64,000 bases of DNA from an uncultured Microbacterium sp. (GCF_937927635.1 NZ_CALBRW010000011.1:50458-114457), one strand, 5' to 3'. Positions 42,197 to 51,550 are shown, counted from the stretch's first letter. Translations and numbers: made by a program. Notes: generated by a model not told the origin, from the sequence alone.

Positions 42197-43119
42197 CTTC
42201 CGTGCTCTACGACGTCCCCGGTCCCCGGGCGATCGTCCGCAACCGCATCCTGGCGGTCGTCACCGTCGTCGCGGTGCTGGCCGTGATCGGCTTCGTCGTC
42301 TTCCGGTTCGCCGCGACCGGACAGTTCGACACCGACCGCTGGTACGTCTTCACCTTCACCAACGTGTGGCTCGGCATCACCAAGGCACTCGGCAAGACCG
42401 TCAGCGCGTTCGCGCTGGCCGCCGTGCTGAGCCTGGTCCTCGGCTTCGTGCTGGCCATCGGCAGGCTCTCCGACCACGCCTGGGTGCGCAAGCCCGTCGC
42501 TGTCATCACCGAGCTGTTCCGCGCCGTGCCGGTGCTGGTCATGATGATGCTGCTGTACTACGGCCTGCCCGACCTGGGCGTGAAGATGGAGCCGTACTGG
42601 GCCGTGGTCATCGGCCTGATGGTCTACAACGGCTCGGTCCTGGCCGAGGCGCTGCGCGCCGGCATCGAGGCGCTGCCGAAGGGGCAGAAGGAGGCCGGCT
42701 ACGCGATCGGCCTGCGCAAGAGCGGCGTCATGGTGCTCATCCTGCTGCCGCAGGCCGTGCGCGCCATGCTGCCGGTCATCGTCGCGCAGCTGGTGGTCAC
42801 GCTCAAGGACACCGCGCTGGGCTTCATCATCACCTATCCCGAGCTGCTGTACTACGCCAAGCAGCTCACCGCCCACCCGAGCCGTCCCATCCTGCAGTCG
42901 GCCATGGTCATCGGCGCCATCTACATCGCGATGTGCCTGATCCTGTCGGGCGTCGCAAAGTGGCTGGAGATCCGCACCAGGCGCTCGCCGAAGCTGTCCG
43001 GCTACACGCCGGTGGATGGAGGAGACCCGCGCATCCACGAGGGCTCCACGGTCACGGAGGTGATCGCCGCCCAACGGGGTGCGGGGAAGTTCGACCAGGG
43101 CAACGCGCCGAGTCTCTGA
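42193..43119 (+). CDS. gluD: Glutamate-type ABC transporter permease
   Basis: The second permease, 308 residues, longer than gluC because of an N-terminal helix and a polar C-terminal tail of about 45 residues. The EAA loop is KEAGYAIGLRKSGVMVLILLPQAVR. Membrane segments include IGFVVFRFAA and FALAAVLSLVLGFVLAIGRL. It ends the operon, with a terminator hairpin after it. Confidence 0.92.
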   Translation: MTSVLYDVPGPRAIVRNRILAVVTVVAVLAVIGFVVFRFAATGQFDTDRWYVFTFTNVWLGITKALGKTVSAFALAAVLSLVLGFVLAIGRLSDHAWVRKPVAVITELFRAVPVLVMMMLLYYGLPDLGVKMEPYWAVVIGLMVYNGSVLAEALRAGIEALPKGQKEAGYAIGLRKSGVMVLILLPQAVRAMLPVIVAQLVVTLKDTALGFIITYPELLYYAKQLTAHPSRPILQSAMVIGAIYIAMCLILSGVAKWLEIRTRRSPKLSGYTPVDGGDPRIHEGSTVTEVIAAQRGAGKFDQGNAPSL

Positions 43120-43141
43120 CCGGAACCTCCGGAGGGGGAGC

Positions 43142-43172
43142 GAGGGCGGGCATCCATCGGATGCCCGCCCTC
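43142..43172. terminator. Bidirectional terminator between gluD and the FGGY kinase gene
   Basis: GAGGGCGGGCATCC pairs with GGATGCCCGCCCTC, 14 bp with a 3-nt loop, between convergent genes. Confidence 0.8.
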
Positions 43173-43188
43173 TGCCGTCCGCGTGGGA

Positions 43189-44694
43189 TCAGTGCACGAT
43201 CACCGCGTCGTACAGGCCCTCGAACCTGCGGCGCAGATCGTCGTAGTACGGCCGCTGCGCGGCATCCGGCTGGGTCAGCCCGGTCTGCGGAACGGTGGCC
43301 AGCGGATGCTCGGGGCGCAGCACCTGCAGTGCCAGGGCCGCGGCCCCCCGCATGGTGACGCGCTTGACGTTCACCACCTGCACGGGGAAGCCCAGCGCCT
43401 GGGCGACGACGTCCATGAATGCGGGGTAGGCGCTGGTCACGCCTCCCGAGGCGACCACGTGCTGGATGTCCGGGTTCACCTCCCGCAGCTGCTCGAAGAC
43501 TCTCGCGTACGAGACCGCGATGCCCTCCACGGCGCCGCGCCACAGCTCGCGCGGGCCCGTGGACGAGGAGACCCCGGAGGCGACGGCTCGCGCGTCTCCC
43601 GCCCAGCCCGTGGCGCGCTCGCCGGTGAGGAACGGCAGCATCAGCGGTGTGCCCTCGACAGGCGCCGCGCGCAGCAGTTCGTCGATCTGCTCGTAGCTCA
43701 GCGGCGCCAGGGTGCTCTGCAGCCACAGCGTCACCCGGCCCACGTCGTTCAGCGCGCCGCCCACGATCGACTGCGTGCGCGACACGCGATACGCCCACAG
43801 GCCGGACGGCAGCTCTTCGGGGGTGTCGTCCATGATCACGCGGATGGCGCCGGAGGTGGCCGCCGACATGGCGGACGTCGTGGGAGTGTCCGCGCCGACA
43901 CCGAGGTTGGAGGCGTACCCGTCGGGCACCGCGGGGAACCAGGCCGCGCCGGCCAGCGCCGGCCAGCGCCGGGCGAGGTCGGGAGAGACGTCGGTGAGGG
44001 GCTCGGACGGGTCGATGATCGGCGCGAACCGGCTGCGGTCCACGCCGACGGCGGCCAGCAGCTCCTCGTCGAGCTCGCAGGTGCGACGGTTCAGGATGCC
44101 GGCCCACGCCATGGTGGAGGTCGCCGCGCCCGAGATGCCGGCGAGCTTGGCATACGCGTACTCGCCCAGCGAGAGGAACTGCGCCGTCTTCTCGAAGATC
44201 TCGGGGAACTCGTCCCGCAGCCACAGCAGCCGCGGCGGGTGGTAGCTGGTGTGCAGTCGCGCGCCGATGCGCTGGTGGACGGCATCCTCGTCCAACTGCT
44301 CCCGCAGTCTCGCCAGCTGCGGCGCCGAGCGGGAGTCCGCGTAGGTGAAACACGGCGTGAGCGCGTCCCCCGCATCGTCCACGCACACCAGCGACGAGGC
44401 GAATGTGTCCATCACGACGGCCTTGACCAGTCCGGGCTCCACGCCCTTCAGCGCCCCGTCGATGACCTCGCCGACCTCGCGCACGATCTGATCGGCATCC
44501 ACCTCGGCCGTGCCGTCGGCGGCCTCGGTGAAGGCGTGATCGACCTTGACCATGTGCTTCTTGACGGGTCGCGCGTACGCGTCGTACAGGCAGCCGCGGG
44601 TGGACCCCGAGCCGATGTCGATGGCCAGGACGTAGGGGGTGGGTGCGGATGCCAGCGGGATGCTCTCGGTGGTCGGGATCTGCTGGTCTGTCAT
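43189..44694 (-). CDS. FGGY-family carbohydrate kinase, probable gluconokinase
   Basis: A 501-residue sugar kinase of the FGGY family. VLAIDIGSGSTRGCLYD is the N-terminal phosphate-1 motif, and the ATP-binding half shows SAATSGAIRVIMDD, GGALNDVGR and VVASGGVTSAYPAFMDV. The divergent GntP permease argues for gluconate as substrate; other sugar acids are possible. ATG 44694 has AGAGGT upstream on the minus strand. No GntR regulator is next to it. Confidence 0.88.
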   Translation of the reverse strand: MTDQQIPTTESIPLASAPTPYVLAIDIGSGSTRGCLYDAYARPVKKHMVKVDHAFTEAADGTAEVDADQIVREVGEVIDGALKGVEPGLVKAVVMDTFASSLVCVDDAGDALTPCFTYADSRSAPQLARLREQLDEDAVHQRIGARLHTSYHPPRLLWLRDEFPEIFEKTAQFLSLGEYAYAKLAGISGAATSTMAWAGILNRRTCELDEELLAAVGVDRSRFAPIIDPSEPLTDVSPDLARRWPALAGAAWFPAVPDGYASNLGVGADTPTTSAMSAATSGAIRVIMDDTPEELPSGLWAYRVSRTQSIVGGALNDVGRVTLWLQSTLAPLSYEQIDELLRAAPVEGTPLMLPFLTGERATGWAGDARAVASGVSSSTGPRELWRGAVEGIAVSYARVFEQLREVNPDIQHVVASGGVTSAYPAFMDVVAQALGFPVQVVNVKRVTMRGAAALALQVLRPEHPLATVPQTGLTQPDAAQRPYYDDLRRRFEGLYDAVIVH

Positions 44695-44729
44695 GCGCGC
44701 ACCTCTGGTCTGAGTCGTCCTCGTCGCCG

Positions 44730-44749
44730 ATCCTACCGGGGAGTAACGT
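44730..44749. promoter_or_regulatory. Divergent -10 elements for kinase and permease
   Basis: TAGGAT on the minus strand (44735-44730) serves the kinase and TAACGT on the plus strand (44744-44749) serves the permease. They are only 8 nt apart, so the promoters overlap and should compete or share a regulator. Confidence 0.5.
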
Positions 44750-44804
44750 GTCTGCTTGGCTCCGGGACGACCCCCGCCCCCGACGCCATTGAAGGAGTCC
44801 GAGA

Positions 44805-46211
44805 ATGCATCTGCTCTCACACACGGCACCGCTTCTGAACGGGGTGCTCGCCGCTGATCCGGTGACACCGGCGGCCGGGACAGCACAGTTGATCATCGCC
44901 GCCGTCATCTCCATCGCCCTCATCATCGTGCTGATCGTCTGGGTGAAGATGCACCCGTTCTTCGCCCTGATGCTCGGCGCGGCGGTCATGGCGGTCACCG
45001 CCGACATGGGCTTCGCCAAGGCCTTCACCTCGTTCTCGGCGGGCCTGGGATCCACGGTCGGCGGTGTGGGCGTCCTGATCGTGCTCGGCGCCGTGATCGG
45101 CAGGTTCCTCACGGAATCCGGCGGAGCCGATGAGATCGTCGACACGATCCTGTCCAAGACCCCGGCGGCCAAGCTCGCGTGGGCCATGGCCCTGGCCGCG
45201 TTCATCGTCGGCATCCCGCTGTTCTTCGAGGTCGGCGTCGTGCTGCTGATCCCGATCGTCATGCTCGTGGCCAAGCGCGCCAAGCTCCCCGTCATCCTCA
45301 TCGGCATCCCGGCGCTGGCGGGCCTGTCCGCGCTGCACGGTCTCGTGCCGCCGCACCCCGGCCCGCTGATCGCGATCGACGCGCTGAAGGCGGACCTCGG
45401 CATCACGCTCGGCCTGGGCCTTCTGGTCGCGATCCCGACCGTCATCATCGCCGGTCCGGTGCTGGCGAAGTCGATGGCCCGCTGGGTGCCGGTGATGGCG
45501 CCAGACACTCTGATCGTCTCCAGCGGCGAGAACAAGGACGGCAAGCGCCCGGCGTTCGGCGTCGCACTGTCGGTCGTGCTGCTGCCGGTCGTGCTCATGC
45601 TGCTGATGACGGTCGTCGACACGCTGAAGATCGGCGACACCGTGATCGGCCAGATCCTGGTGTTCATCGGCACTCCGCTGCAGGCCCTGCTGATCACCTC
45701 GCTGTACGCGATGGTCGTGCTGGGCACCGCACTCGGACGCAGCATGAAGGAGGTCTCCCAGATCACCGGCGACGCGTTCGGCCCGATCGCCTCCATCCTG
45801 CTGATCGTGGGCGCCGGCGGCGGTTTCAAGCAGACGCTGGTCGACTCCGGTGTCGGAGCGGTGATCGGCAACGGCATCGCCGGATCCGGGATGCCACTGC
45901 TGCTGGCCGGCTGGCTGGTGGCGGTCGTCATCCGCCTGGCCACGGGCTCCGCGACGGTGGCCACCATCACCGCCGCGGGCATCATGGCGCCGCTGGTCGG
46001 CGACCTGTCGAGCACGCATGTCGCGCTGATGGTGCTGGCCGTCGGCGCCGGCTCCGTGTTCCTCTCGCACGTGAACGATGCCGGCTTCTGGCTGGTGAAG
46101 GAGTACTTCGGCCTGACCGTCGGGCAGACCTTCAAGACCTGGAGCCTCATGGAGTGCGCGGTCTCGGTGGTGGGGCTCGTCGGCGTCCTGCTGCTGGGCC
46201 TGGTCGTCTGA
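44805..46211 (+). CDS. GntP-family gluconate:H+ symporter
   Basis: A 468-residue permease with about twelve to fourteen hydrophobic segments. Family landmarks are PFFALMLGAAVMAVTADMGF, GVGVLIVLGAVIGRFLTESGGAD, LHGLVPPHPGPL and ATGSATVATITAAGIMAP. GAAGGAG lies 7 nt before the ATG. With the divergent kinase it forms a gluconate uptake and phosphorylation pair feeding the pentose phosphate pathway. Confidence 0.92.
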   Translation: MHLLSHTAPLLNGVLAADPVTPAAGTAQLIIAAVISIALIIVLIVWVKMHPFFALMLGAAVMAVTADMGFAKAFTSFSAGLGSTVGGVGVLIVLGAVIGRFLTESGGADEIVDTILSKTPAAKLAWAMALAAFIVGIPLFFEVGVVLLIPIVMLVAKRAKLPVILIGIPALAGLSALHGLVPPHPGPLIAIDALKADLGITLGLGLLVAIPTVIIAGPVLAKSMARWVPVMAPDTLIVSSGENKDGKRPAFGVALSVVLLPVVLMLLMTVVDTLKIGDTVIGQILVFIGTPLQALLITSLYAMVVLGTALGRSMKEVSQITGDAFGPIASILLIVGAGGGFKQTLVDSGVGAVIGNGIAGSGMPLLLAGWLVAVVIRLATGSATVATITAAGIMAPLVGDLSSTHVALMVLAVGAGSVFLSHVNDAGFWLVKEYFGLTVGQTFKTWSLMECAVSVVGLVGVLLLGLVV

Positions 46212-46261
46212 CGCCCGTCTTCCCGGAGTTCACCAGCGCGGGGGCCCTCCTCCCGCGCCGG

Positions 46262-46267
46262 TAGACT
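46262..46267 (+). promoter_or_regulatory. -10 element TAGACT of pheST, leaderless
   Basis: TAGACT ends 8 nt before the pheS GTG at 46276. No room is left for a leader peptide or T-box. The sequence GCGCGGGGGCC-N-CCTCCCGCGC just upstream (46233-46258) may terminate the permease gene. Confidence 0.65.
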
Positions 46268-46275
46268 CTGTACTC

Positions 46276-47325
46276 GTGTCCGACACTCCCGAAACCCCCC
46301 AGATCACGCCAGAGGCGGTGGAATCCGCCGTCGCCGCCGCACTGGAAGCGATCGGCGCGGCATCCGACACCGCCGAGCTGAAGGCCGCGCGCGCCGCGCA
46401 CGTCGCGGAGGGCTCGCCCCTCGCCGTGCTGAACGCGTCGATGCGACAGGTCGCCCCCGAGCACAAGGCCGCTTTCGGCAAGCTCATCGGGCAGGGTCGC
46501 GGCCGCGTCACGCAGGCGCTCGCCGCCAAGGAGGCCGAGCTGGCCGAGGCCGAGACCGCCGCGCGGCTCGAGGCCGAGCGCGTGGACATCACGGCCTTCG
46601 CCTCGCGCACGCGCGTCGGGGCACGGCATCCGCTTTCCGTCATGCAGGAGCAGATCAGCGACATCTTCGTGGGCATGGGCTGGGAGATCGCGGAGGGTCC
46701 CGAGCTTGAGCACGAGTGGTTCAACTTCGACGCCCTGAACTTCGATGAGGATCACCCGGCCCGCCAGGAGCAGGACACGTTCTACGTCGCGCCCTCCTCG
46801 CGCCATCTCGTCATGCGCACGCACACCAGCCCCGTGCAGGTGCGCTCCATGCTCGACCGCGAGGTGCCCATCTACGTGCTGTGCCCGGGCCGGGTTTACC
46901 GCACCGACGAGTTCGACGCCACGCACCTGCCGGTGTTCACCCAGTTCGAGGGGCTGGTCGTCGACAAGGGCATCACTATGGCGCACCTGAAGGGCACGCT
47001 GGACCACGTCGCCCGGCAGATGTTCGGTCCCGAGGCGAAGACCCGGTTCCGCACCAACTACTTCCCGTTCACCGAGCCCTCCGCGGAGCTCGACCTGTGG
47101 CACCCCACCTTCAAGGGCGGTGCGCGCTGGATCGAGTGGGGCGGATGCGGCATGGTCAACCCCAACGTGCTGCGCGCGGCGGGGATCGACCCCGAGGTGT
47201 ACAGCGGCTTCGCGTTCGGCATGGGCGTCGAGCGCGCCCTGATGTTCCGCAGCGACGTCAAGGACATGCGCGACATGGCCGAGGGCGATATCCGATTCAG
47301 CGAGCAGTTCGGGATGGTGGTGTGA
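46276..47325 (+). CDS. pheS: Phenylalanyl-tRNA synthetase alpha subunit
   Basis: The catalytic subunit, 349 residues. The N-terminal coiled coil (LAAKEAELAEAETAARLEAE) is followed by the class II core: motif 2 region VYRTDEFDATHLPVFTQFEG, YFPFTEPSAELDLWHP, GGARWIEWGGCGMVNPNV and motif 3 FAFGMGVERALMFR. GTG start on a leaderless promoter. The stop overlaps pheT. Confidence 0.97.
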   Translation: MSDTPETPQITPEAVESAVAAALEAIGAASDTAELKAARAAHVAEGSPLAVLNASMRQVAPEHKAAFGKLIGQGRGRVTQALAAKEAELAEAETAARLEAERVDITAFASRTRVGARHPLSVMQEQISDIFVGMGWEIAEGPELEHEWFNFDALNFDEDHPARQEQDTFYVAPSSRHLVMRTHTSPVQVRSMLDREVPIYVLCPGRVYRTDEFDATHLPVFTQFEGLVVDKGITMAHLKGTLDHVARQMFGPEAKTRFRTNYFPFTEPSAELDLWHPTFKGGARWIEWGGCGMVNPNVLRAAGIDPEVYSGFAFGMGVERALMFRSDVKDMRDMAEGDIRFSEQFGMVV

Positions 47326-49829
47326 TGCGCGTTCCGATCTCCTGGCTTCGCGAGTACGTCGAGGTCGCAGAGGACGTCACGCCGGAGGATGTGCTGGCGT
47401 CGTTCGTGTCGGTCGGCTTCGAGGAGGAGGACGTCCACCGCTTCGAGATCTCGGGACCGGTCGTCGTCGGGCGGGTGCTCGAGTTCGTCCCCGAGCCGCA
47501 GAAGAACGGCAAGACCATCAACTGGTGCCAGGTGGACGTCGGCGAGGCGAACGGCGGCATCCGCGGCATCGTCTGCGGCGCGCACAACTTCGCAGTCGGT
47601 GACAAGGTCGTCGTGACTCTGCCCGGAGCCGTGCTGCCCGGGCCGTTCCCGATCGCCGCGCGCAAGACCTACGGCCACGTCTCCGACGGCATGATCGCCT
47701 CGGCGCGCGAGCTGGGCCTGGGCGACGAGCACGACGGCATCATCGTGCTGTCGACGCTGGGGCTGGATCCCGAGGTGGGATCGGATGCCATCGAGCTGCT
47801 GCACCTGAACGACTTCGCCGTCGACATCAACGTCACGCCCGACCGCGGTTACGCGTTCTCGCTGCGCGGCGCCGCCCGCGAGTACTCGCACGCCACCGGC
47901 GGCGTCTTCCACGACCCCGCCGAGCGCGATTTCGCCGAGCTGCAGCCGGGCACTGGGTTCTCGGTCACGGTCGACGACCGCAGTCCGATCCGCGGCAACG
48001 TGGGCGCCCGCGAGTTCGTCGCGCGCGTGGTGCGGAACGTCGACCCGTCGCGCCCGACCCCGCCGTGGATGATCGCGCGGCTGGTGCTGGCCGGGATGCG
48101 CTCGCTGGGCGTGCTGATCGACATCACCAACTACGTGATGCTCGAGCTCGGCAACCCCGTGCACGGCTACGATCTCGACAAGCTGCAGGGCGGCATCACC
48201 GTGCGCCGTGCCGCCGAGGGCGAGCACATGACCACGCTCGACGGCCAGGACCGCGCACTGCACAGCGAGGATCTGCTGATCACCGACGAGTCCGGCCCCA
48301 TCGGCCTGGCAGGGGTGATGGGCGGCGGTACCACCGAGATGTCGTCCACCACGCGCAACGTGCTGATCGAGGCGGCGACATTCGACCCGGTGACCATCGC
48401 GCGCTCGGCCCGCCGGCACAAGCTGCCCAGCGAGGCGTCCAAGCGCTTCGAGCGCGGCGTCGACCCGCTGATCCCGTTCGTGGCGGCCCGTCGCGTGGCA
48501 GACCTGATGGTGGAGCTGGCCGGCGGCGAGCTCACCGACGAGGGCGGCGCGCTGTTCTCCGAGGTGGAGATCGCCGGCATCGATCTGCCTCGTGGCTTCA
48601 CGCAGGGCGTGATCGGCGTCGACTACACCGACCACGAGGTCACCGGCGCGCTGCAGATGATCGGCGCGGAGGTCACGGCGACGGATGCCGGATGGTTCGT
48701 CATCCCGCCGAGCTGGCGACCCGACCTCACCGACAAGTGGACGCTCACCGAGGAGGTCGCCCGCATCCACGGGCTGGACCGCATCCCGTCGGTGCTGCCG
48801 ACCCCGCCGTCCGGCCGCGGCTACACGCCGCTGCAGCAGGGCCGCAAGCGCGTGGCCGACGCCCTGGCTGCCGCGGGTCTGGTGGAGACCATCGCCTTCC
48901 CGTTCACGAGCGAGGAGCAGAACGACCTGCACGGCTCCGCGTCCGGTGAGCACGTGCCCAGCATCCGCCTGGCCAACGCACTCGACGGTCAGGTGCCGTA
49001 CCTGCGGCGCTCGCTGCTGCCTGGACTGCTGCAGACCGCGCACCGCAACATCGCCCGCGGTCTGGTGGACCTCTCGATCTTCGAGACCGGCGTCGTGTTC
49101 CTGCCCGAGGAGGGCGTGACCTACGGCACCGATTTCGTTCCGCCGCTGGCGCAGCGCCCGAGCGACGAGGTGCTCGCACAGCTGAATGCGTCGATCCCGC
49201 CGCAGGCGCGGCACATCGCGGCCCTGCTGACCGGGCACATCACGCCCCGCCAGCCCGGGCATGCCGCGGTGAACGCCGGCCTGGGCGACGCCCTGGACGC
49301 CGTGCGCGTGATCGCGGTCGCGGCGGGCGTGGACATCGAGGTGACGCAGACGCAGCGCGCGGCGCTGCACCCGGGACGGGCGGGCTCGCTGACCGTGGCC
49401 GGCGAGGAGATCGGGTACGTCGGCGAGCTGCACCCGCAGGTGTCGGCGGATGCCGATCTGCCGGGCCGCGCCGTCGTGCTGGAGCTGGATCTGGACCGCG
49501 TGCTGACCCTCGCGGGCGAGCGTGTGACGGTGGCCTCGCTGTCGACCTTCCCCGCCGCCACGCAGGACGTCTCGCTGGTCGTGGCCGTCGAGGTGCCCGC
49601 TGCCGACGTGCGCGCCGCACTCATCGACGGCGCGGGCGACCTGCTGGAGTCCGCGACGCTCGTCGACGACTACCGCGGCGAGGGTCTGGATGCCGGGCTG
49701 AAGAGCCTCAGCTTCGCGCTGCGCTTCCGGGCATCCGACCGCACGCTCACCGCCGCAGAGGCGACCGACGCGAAACTTGCCGGCGTGGCCGTGGCTGCCG
49801 AGCGCTACAGCGCGCACATCCGCGACTGA
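47325..49829 (+). CDS. pheT: Phenylalanyl-tRNA synthetase beta subunit
   Basis: The 834-residue partner with editing activity. The order is: N-terminal MRVPISWLREYVEVAED, EMAP tRNA-binding domain (VGRVLEFVPEPQKNGKTINW), B3/B4 editing region, B5 domain, catalytic-like core, and the C-terminal FDX-ACB domain (SLSTFPAATQDVSLVVAV) that holds the tRNA anticodon. The ATG overlaps the pheS TGA. A repeat-rich hairpin region follows. Confidence 0.97.
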   Translation: MRVPISWLREYVEVAEDVTPEDVLASFVSVGFEEEDVHRFEISGPVVVGRVLEFVPEPQKNGKTINWCQVDVGEANGGIRGIVCGAHNFAVGDKVVVTLPGAVLPGPFPIAARKTYGHVSDGMIASARELGLGDEHDGIIVLSTLGLDPEVGSDAIELLHLNDFAVDINVTPDRGYAFSLRGAAREYSHATGGVFHDPAERDFAELQPGTGFSVTVDDRSPIRGNVGAREFVARVVRNVDPSRPTPPWMIARLVLAGMRSLGVLIDITNYVMLELGNPVHGYDLDKLQGGITVRRAAEGEHMTTLDGQDRALHSEDLLITDESGPIGLAGVMGGGTTEMSSTTRNVLIEAATFDPVTIARSARRHKLPSEASKRFERGVDPLIPFVAARRVADLMVELAGGELTDEGGALFSEVEIAGIDLPRGFTQGVIGVDYTDHEVTGALQMIGAEVTATDAGWFVIPPSWRPDLTDKWTLTEEVARIHGLDRIPSVLPTPPSGRGYTPLQQGRKRVADALAAAGLVETIAFPFTSEEQNDLHGSASGEHVPSIRLANALDGQVPYLRRSLLPGLLQTAHRNIARGLVDLSIFETGVVFLPEEGVTYGTDFVPPLAQRPSDEVLAQLNASIPPQARHIAALLTGHITPRQPGHAAVNAGLGDALDAVRVIAVAAGVDIEVTQTQRAALHPGRAGSLTVAGEEIGYVGELHPQVSADADLPGRAVVLELDLDRVLTLAGERVTVASLSTFPAATQDVSLVVAVEVPAADVRAALIDGAGDLLESATLVDDYRGEGLDAGLKSLSFALRFRASDRTLTAAEATDAKLAGVAVAAERYSAHIRD

Positions 49830-49835
49830 CCTCTC

Positions 49836-49919
49836 CGCCGAGACCCCTCCCGGCCGCCGAGACCCCTCATGGGCGACGCGGCTGCGGAGGGGTCTCGACG
49901 CTGCGGAGGGGTTTCGGCA
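49836..49919. repeat. Nested GAGACCCCTC inverted repeats after pheT
   Basis: Two forward copies (CCGAGACCCCTCC at 49838-49850 and CGAGACCCCTC at 49858-49868) are followed by two reverse copies (GAGGGGTCTCG at 49887-49897 and GGAGGGGTTTCGG at 49904-49916). Outer pairs with outer and inner with inner. The same decamer forms the metE-lexA hairpin. It probably terminates pheST. Confidence 0.75.
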
Positions 49920-49934
49920 GCTGGGGTGCGTGCG

Positions 49935-49940
49935 TACGCT
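49935..49940 (+). promoter_or_regulatory. -10 element TACGCT of the cupin gene, leaderless
   Basis: TACGCT ends 7 nt before the ATG at 49948. Confidence 0.55.
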
Positions 49941-49947
49941 CGGGATC

Positions 49948-50376
49948 ATGAGCGACTATCAGGTGACGCAGGTCGGGGCGCTGGATCAATGGCGGGACTT
50001 CTACGGCGGGTTCGCGCCGGCGACCTCCCGGGATGGTCGGCGCGTGGTCGACCACGAGCTGAGCATGCAGTACATCGGCATGACGGCCAACGCCCTGAAG
50101 CCCGGCGAGGAGGCCGGCTACTGGCACACGCACTCTCGCATGGAGGAGCTGTACGTGTTCCTCGAGGGGCACGGGCAGATGGGGCTCGACGACGAGGTGG
50201 TCGACGTGCACGCCGGCACCGTCGTGCGGGTCGGGCAGGGCGTGTGGCGCACCTGGCGCGCGCACCCCGACGGCGACGGCGAGCTGCGCTGGCTGTGCAT
50301 CCGCGCCGGCGGCGAGCCGCTGCCGCACAATCCCGACGACGGCACCCGCGACACCGAGCGGCCGATGCCGTGGTGA
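49948..50376 (+). CDS. Cupin-domain protein
   Basis: A single-domain cupin of 142 residues. Motif 1 reads GYWHTHSRMEELYVFLEG, giving two His and one Glu metal ligands, and motif 2 lies around VVRVGQGVWRTWRAHPDG with a further His. A small metalloprotein of unknown substrate. The position between pheT and the epimerase gene does not suggest a pathway. Confidence 0.85.
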   Translation: MSDYQVTQVGALDQWRDFYGGFAPATSRDGRRVVDHELSMQYIGMTANALKPGEEAGYWHTHSRMEELYVFLEGHGQMGLDDEVVDVHAGTVVRVGQGVWRTWRAHPDGDGELRWLCIRAGGEPLPHNPDDGTRDTERPMPW

Positions 50377-50446
50377 ACGCAGTCATCTGATCAGCTGAGA
50401 GCGGAAGCCCTTCCGATCCGCGTCGTGACCTGTTGTCATGGTCGAC

Positions 50447-51412
50447 ATGACGGACGTGCTGGTGCTGGGCGGAACAGGATGGCTCTCGGAGCGGATCGCG
50501 CTGCACTGGCGGGATGCCGGTGCGCGCGTCACGTGCCTGGCCCGCGGTGGCAGGCCGTCGCCGGACGGCACCGTGCTGCTGCGGGGAGACCGCGATGATC
50601 CCGACGTCTACGAGCAGTTGCGCGCGCAGCACTGGGATGAGGTGGTGGATGTCTCCCGACACGCGAAGCAGGTGCGTGGGGCCGTCGCCGCGCTCGGCGA
50701 GCGCACGGACCACTTCACGTTCGTCTCGTCGGTGTCGGTCTACGCCGATGAGACGACGCTCGCGCAGGACGAGTCCGCACCTCTGCACGAGCCCGCGCAG
50801 GACGGCGACGAGTACGAGTACGCCGCACAGAAGGTCGCCGCTGAGCAGGCCGTGCGGATGCTGGGGGAGCAGGCGTTCATCGTTCGTCCGGGCCTCATCG
50901 TCGGCGCCGGCGACCCCAGCGACAGGTTCGGCTACTGGGCTGCGGCGTTCGCACGGGCGGGCTCCGAGCCGGTGCTGACACCCATCGCCGAGGGGCGCTT
51001 CGTGCAGATCATCGACGTCGACGACCTCGCGGCGTACGTCACCGCCGAGCTGCGGCACGGCACGGTCAACGCCACCGGCGACGTGCGGGCGTTCGCCGAC
51101 GTCATCGCCGCGGTCCGCGCGGCTGCGGGGCACACCGGCGAGATCGTCGAGGTGGACGACGACTGGCTCGTGCAGCAGGGCGTGCAGTACTGGATGGGGG
51201 AGCGGTCGCTGCCGCTGTGGGTGCCCGACGACATGCCGGGCTTCATGCGCCGCGAGAACGACGCGTACCGGGCATCCGGTGGCTCGTTCACGCCGTTGGA
51301 CGCGACCGTCCGCGCGGTGCTCGACGACGAGCGCGCCCGCGGCCTGGACCGGGAGCGCGGCGCGGGCCTGCGCCGCGCGGACGAACTCGAACTGCTCGCG
51401 CGGCTGGCCTGA
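50447..51412 (+). CDS. NAD-dependent epimerase/reductase-like protein
   Basis: About 321 residues of an atypical short-chain dehydrogenase/epimerase. The Rossmann motif LVLGGTGWLSERIA is at the N terminus. VSSVSVYAD replaces the usual catalytic Ser region, and YEYAAQKVAAEQAV holds the YxxxK-like part, where Tyr-Ala-Ala-Gln-Lys keeps Tyr and Lys. The later half ends in a helical region. ATG 50447 fits family N termini; ATG 50438 is nine nt upstream. The substrate is unknown. Confidence 0.82.
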   Translation: MTDVLVLGGTGWLSERIALHWRDAGARVTCLARGGRPSPDGTVLLRGDRDDPDVYEQLRAQHWDEVVDVSRHAKQVRGAVAALGERTDHFTFVSSVSVYADETTLAQDESAPLHEPAQDGDEYEYAAQKVAAEQAVRMLGEQAFIVRPGLIVGAGDPSDRFGYWAAAFARAGSEPVLTPIAEGRFVQIIDVDDLAAYVTAELRHGTVNATGDVRAFADVIAAVRAAAGHTGEIVEVDDDWLVQQGVQYWMGERSLPLWVPDDMPGFMRRENDAYRASGGSFTPLDATVRAVLDDERARGLDRERGAGLRRADELELLARLA

Positions 51413-51463
51413 GCACGCCGCTCATGTGACGGGTCGGATTTGCGGATGCCGGCGGCAGGGCGC

Positions 51464-51469
51464 TACTGT
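51464..51469 (+). promoter_or_regulatory. -10 element TACTGT of the arginine operon leader
   Basis: TACTGT ends 6 nt before ATG 51476, so the mRNA should begin with the leader-peptide start codon. Confidence 0.65.
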
Positions 51470-51475
51470 CGCGTC

Positions 51476-51550
51476 ATGTCCTCGGCCGCATCTCTCCCGC
51501 TCACTCTGAGCGCTTCCGTGCGCCGACGCCGCGACGGCCGCCGACTCTAG
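51476..51550 (+). CDS. Arginine leader peptide, attenuator
   Basis: A 24-codon frame on a leaderless promoter, too short to be noticed by gene callers. After a Ser/Ala/Leu-rich first half it ends SVRRRRDGRRL and stop, with six Arg codons (CGC, CGA, CGC, CGC, CGC, CGA) among the last nine sense codons. It stops 129 nt before argC, the first gene of arginine synthesis. A ribosome starved of Arg-tRNA would stall in this stretch, which is the hallmark of ribosome-mediated attenuation. Confidence 0.8.
   Translation: MSSAASLPLTLSASVRRRRDGRRL

Noticed and set aside
43052..46150. An open minus-strand frame of over 1000 codons
   Set aside because: It covers the FGGY kinase in another frame and the antisense of the GntP gene. 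Its composition is Arg/Ala/Gly or Ser/Thr-rich noise, and the genes in the other frames have clear families. High GC makes such shadows common.
46212..46275. Phe leader peptide or T-box before pheS
   Set aside because: The TAGACT element 8 nt before GTG implies a leaderless mRNA, leaving no leader for attenuation.
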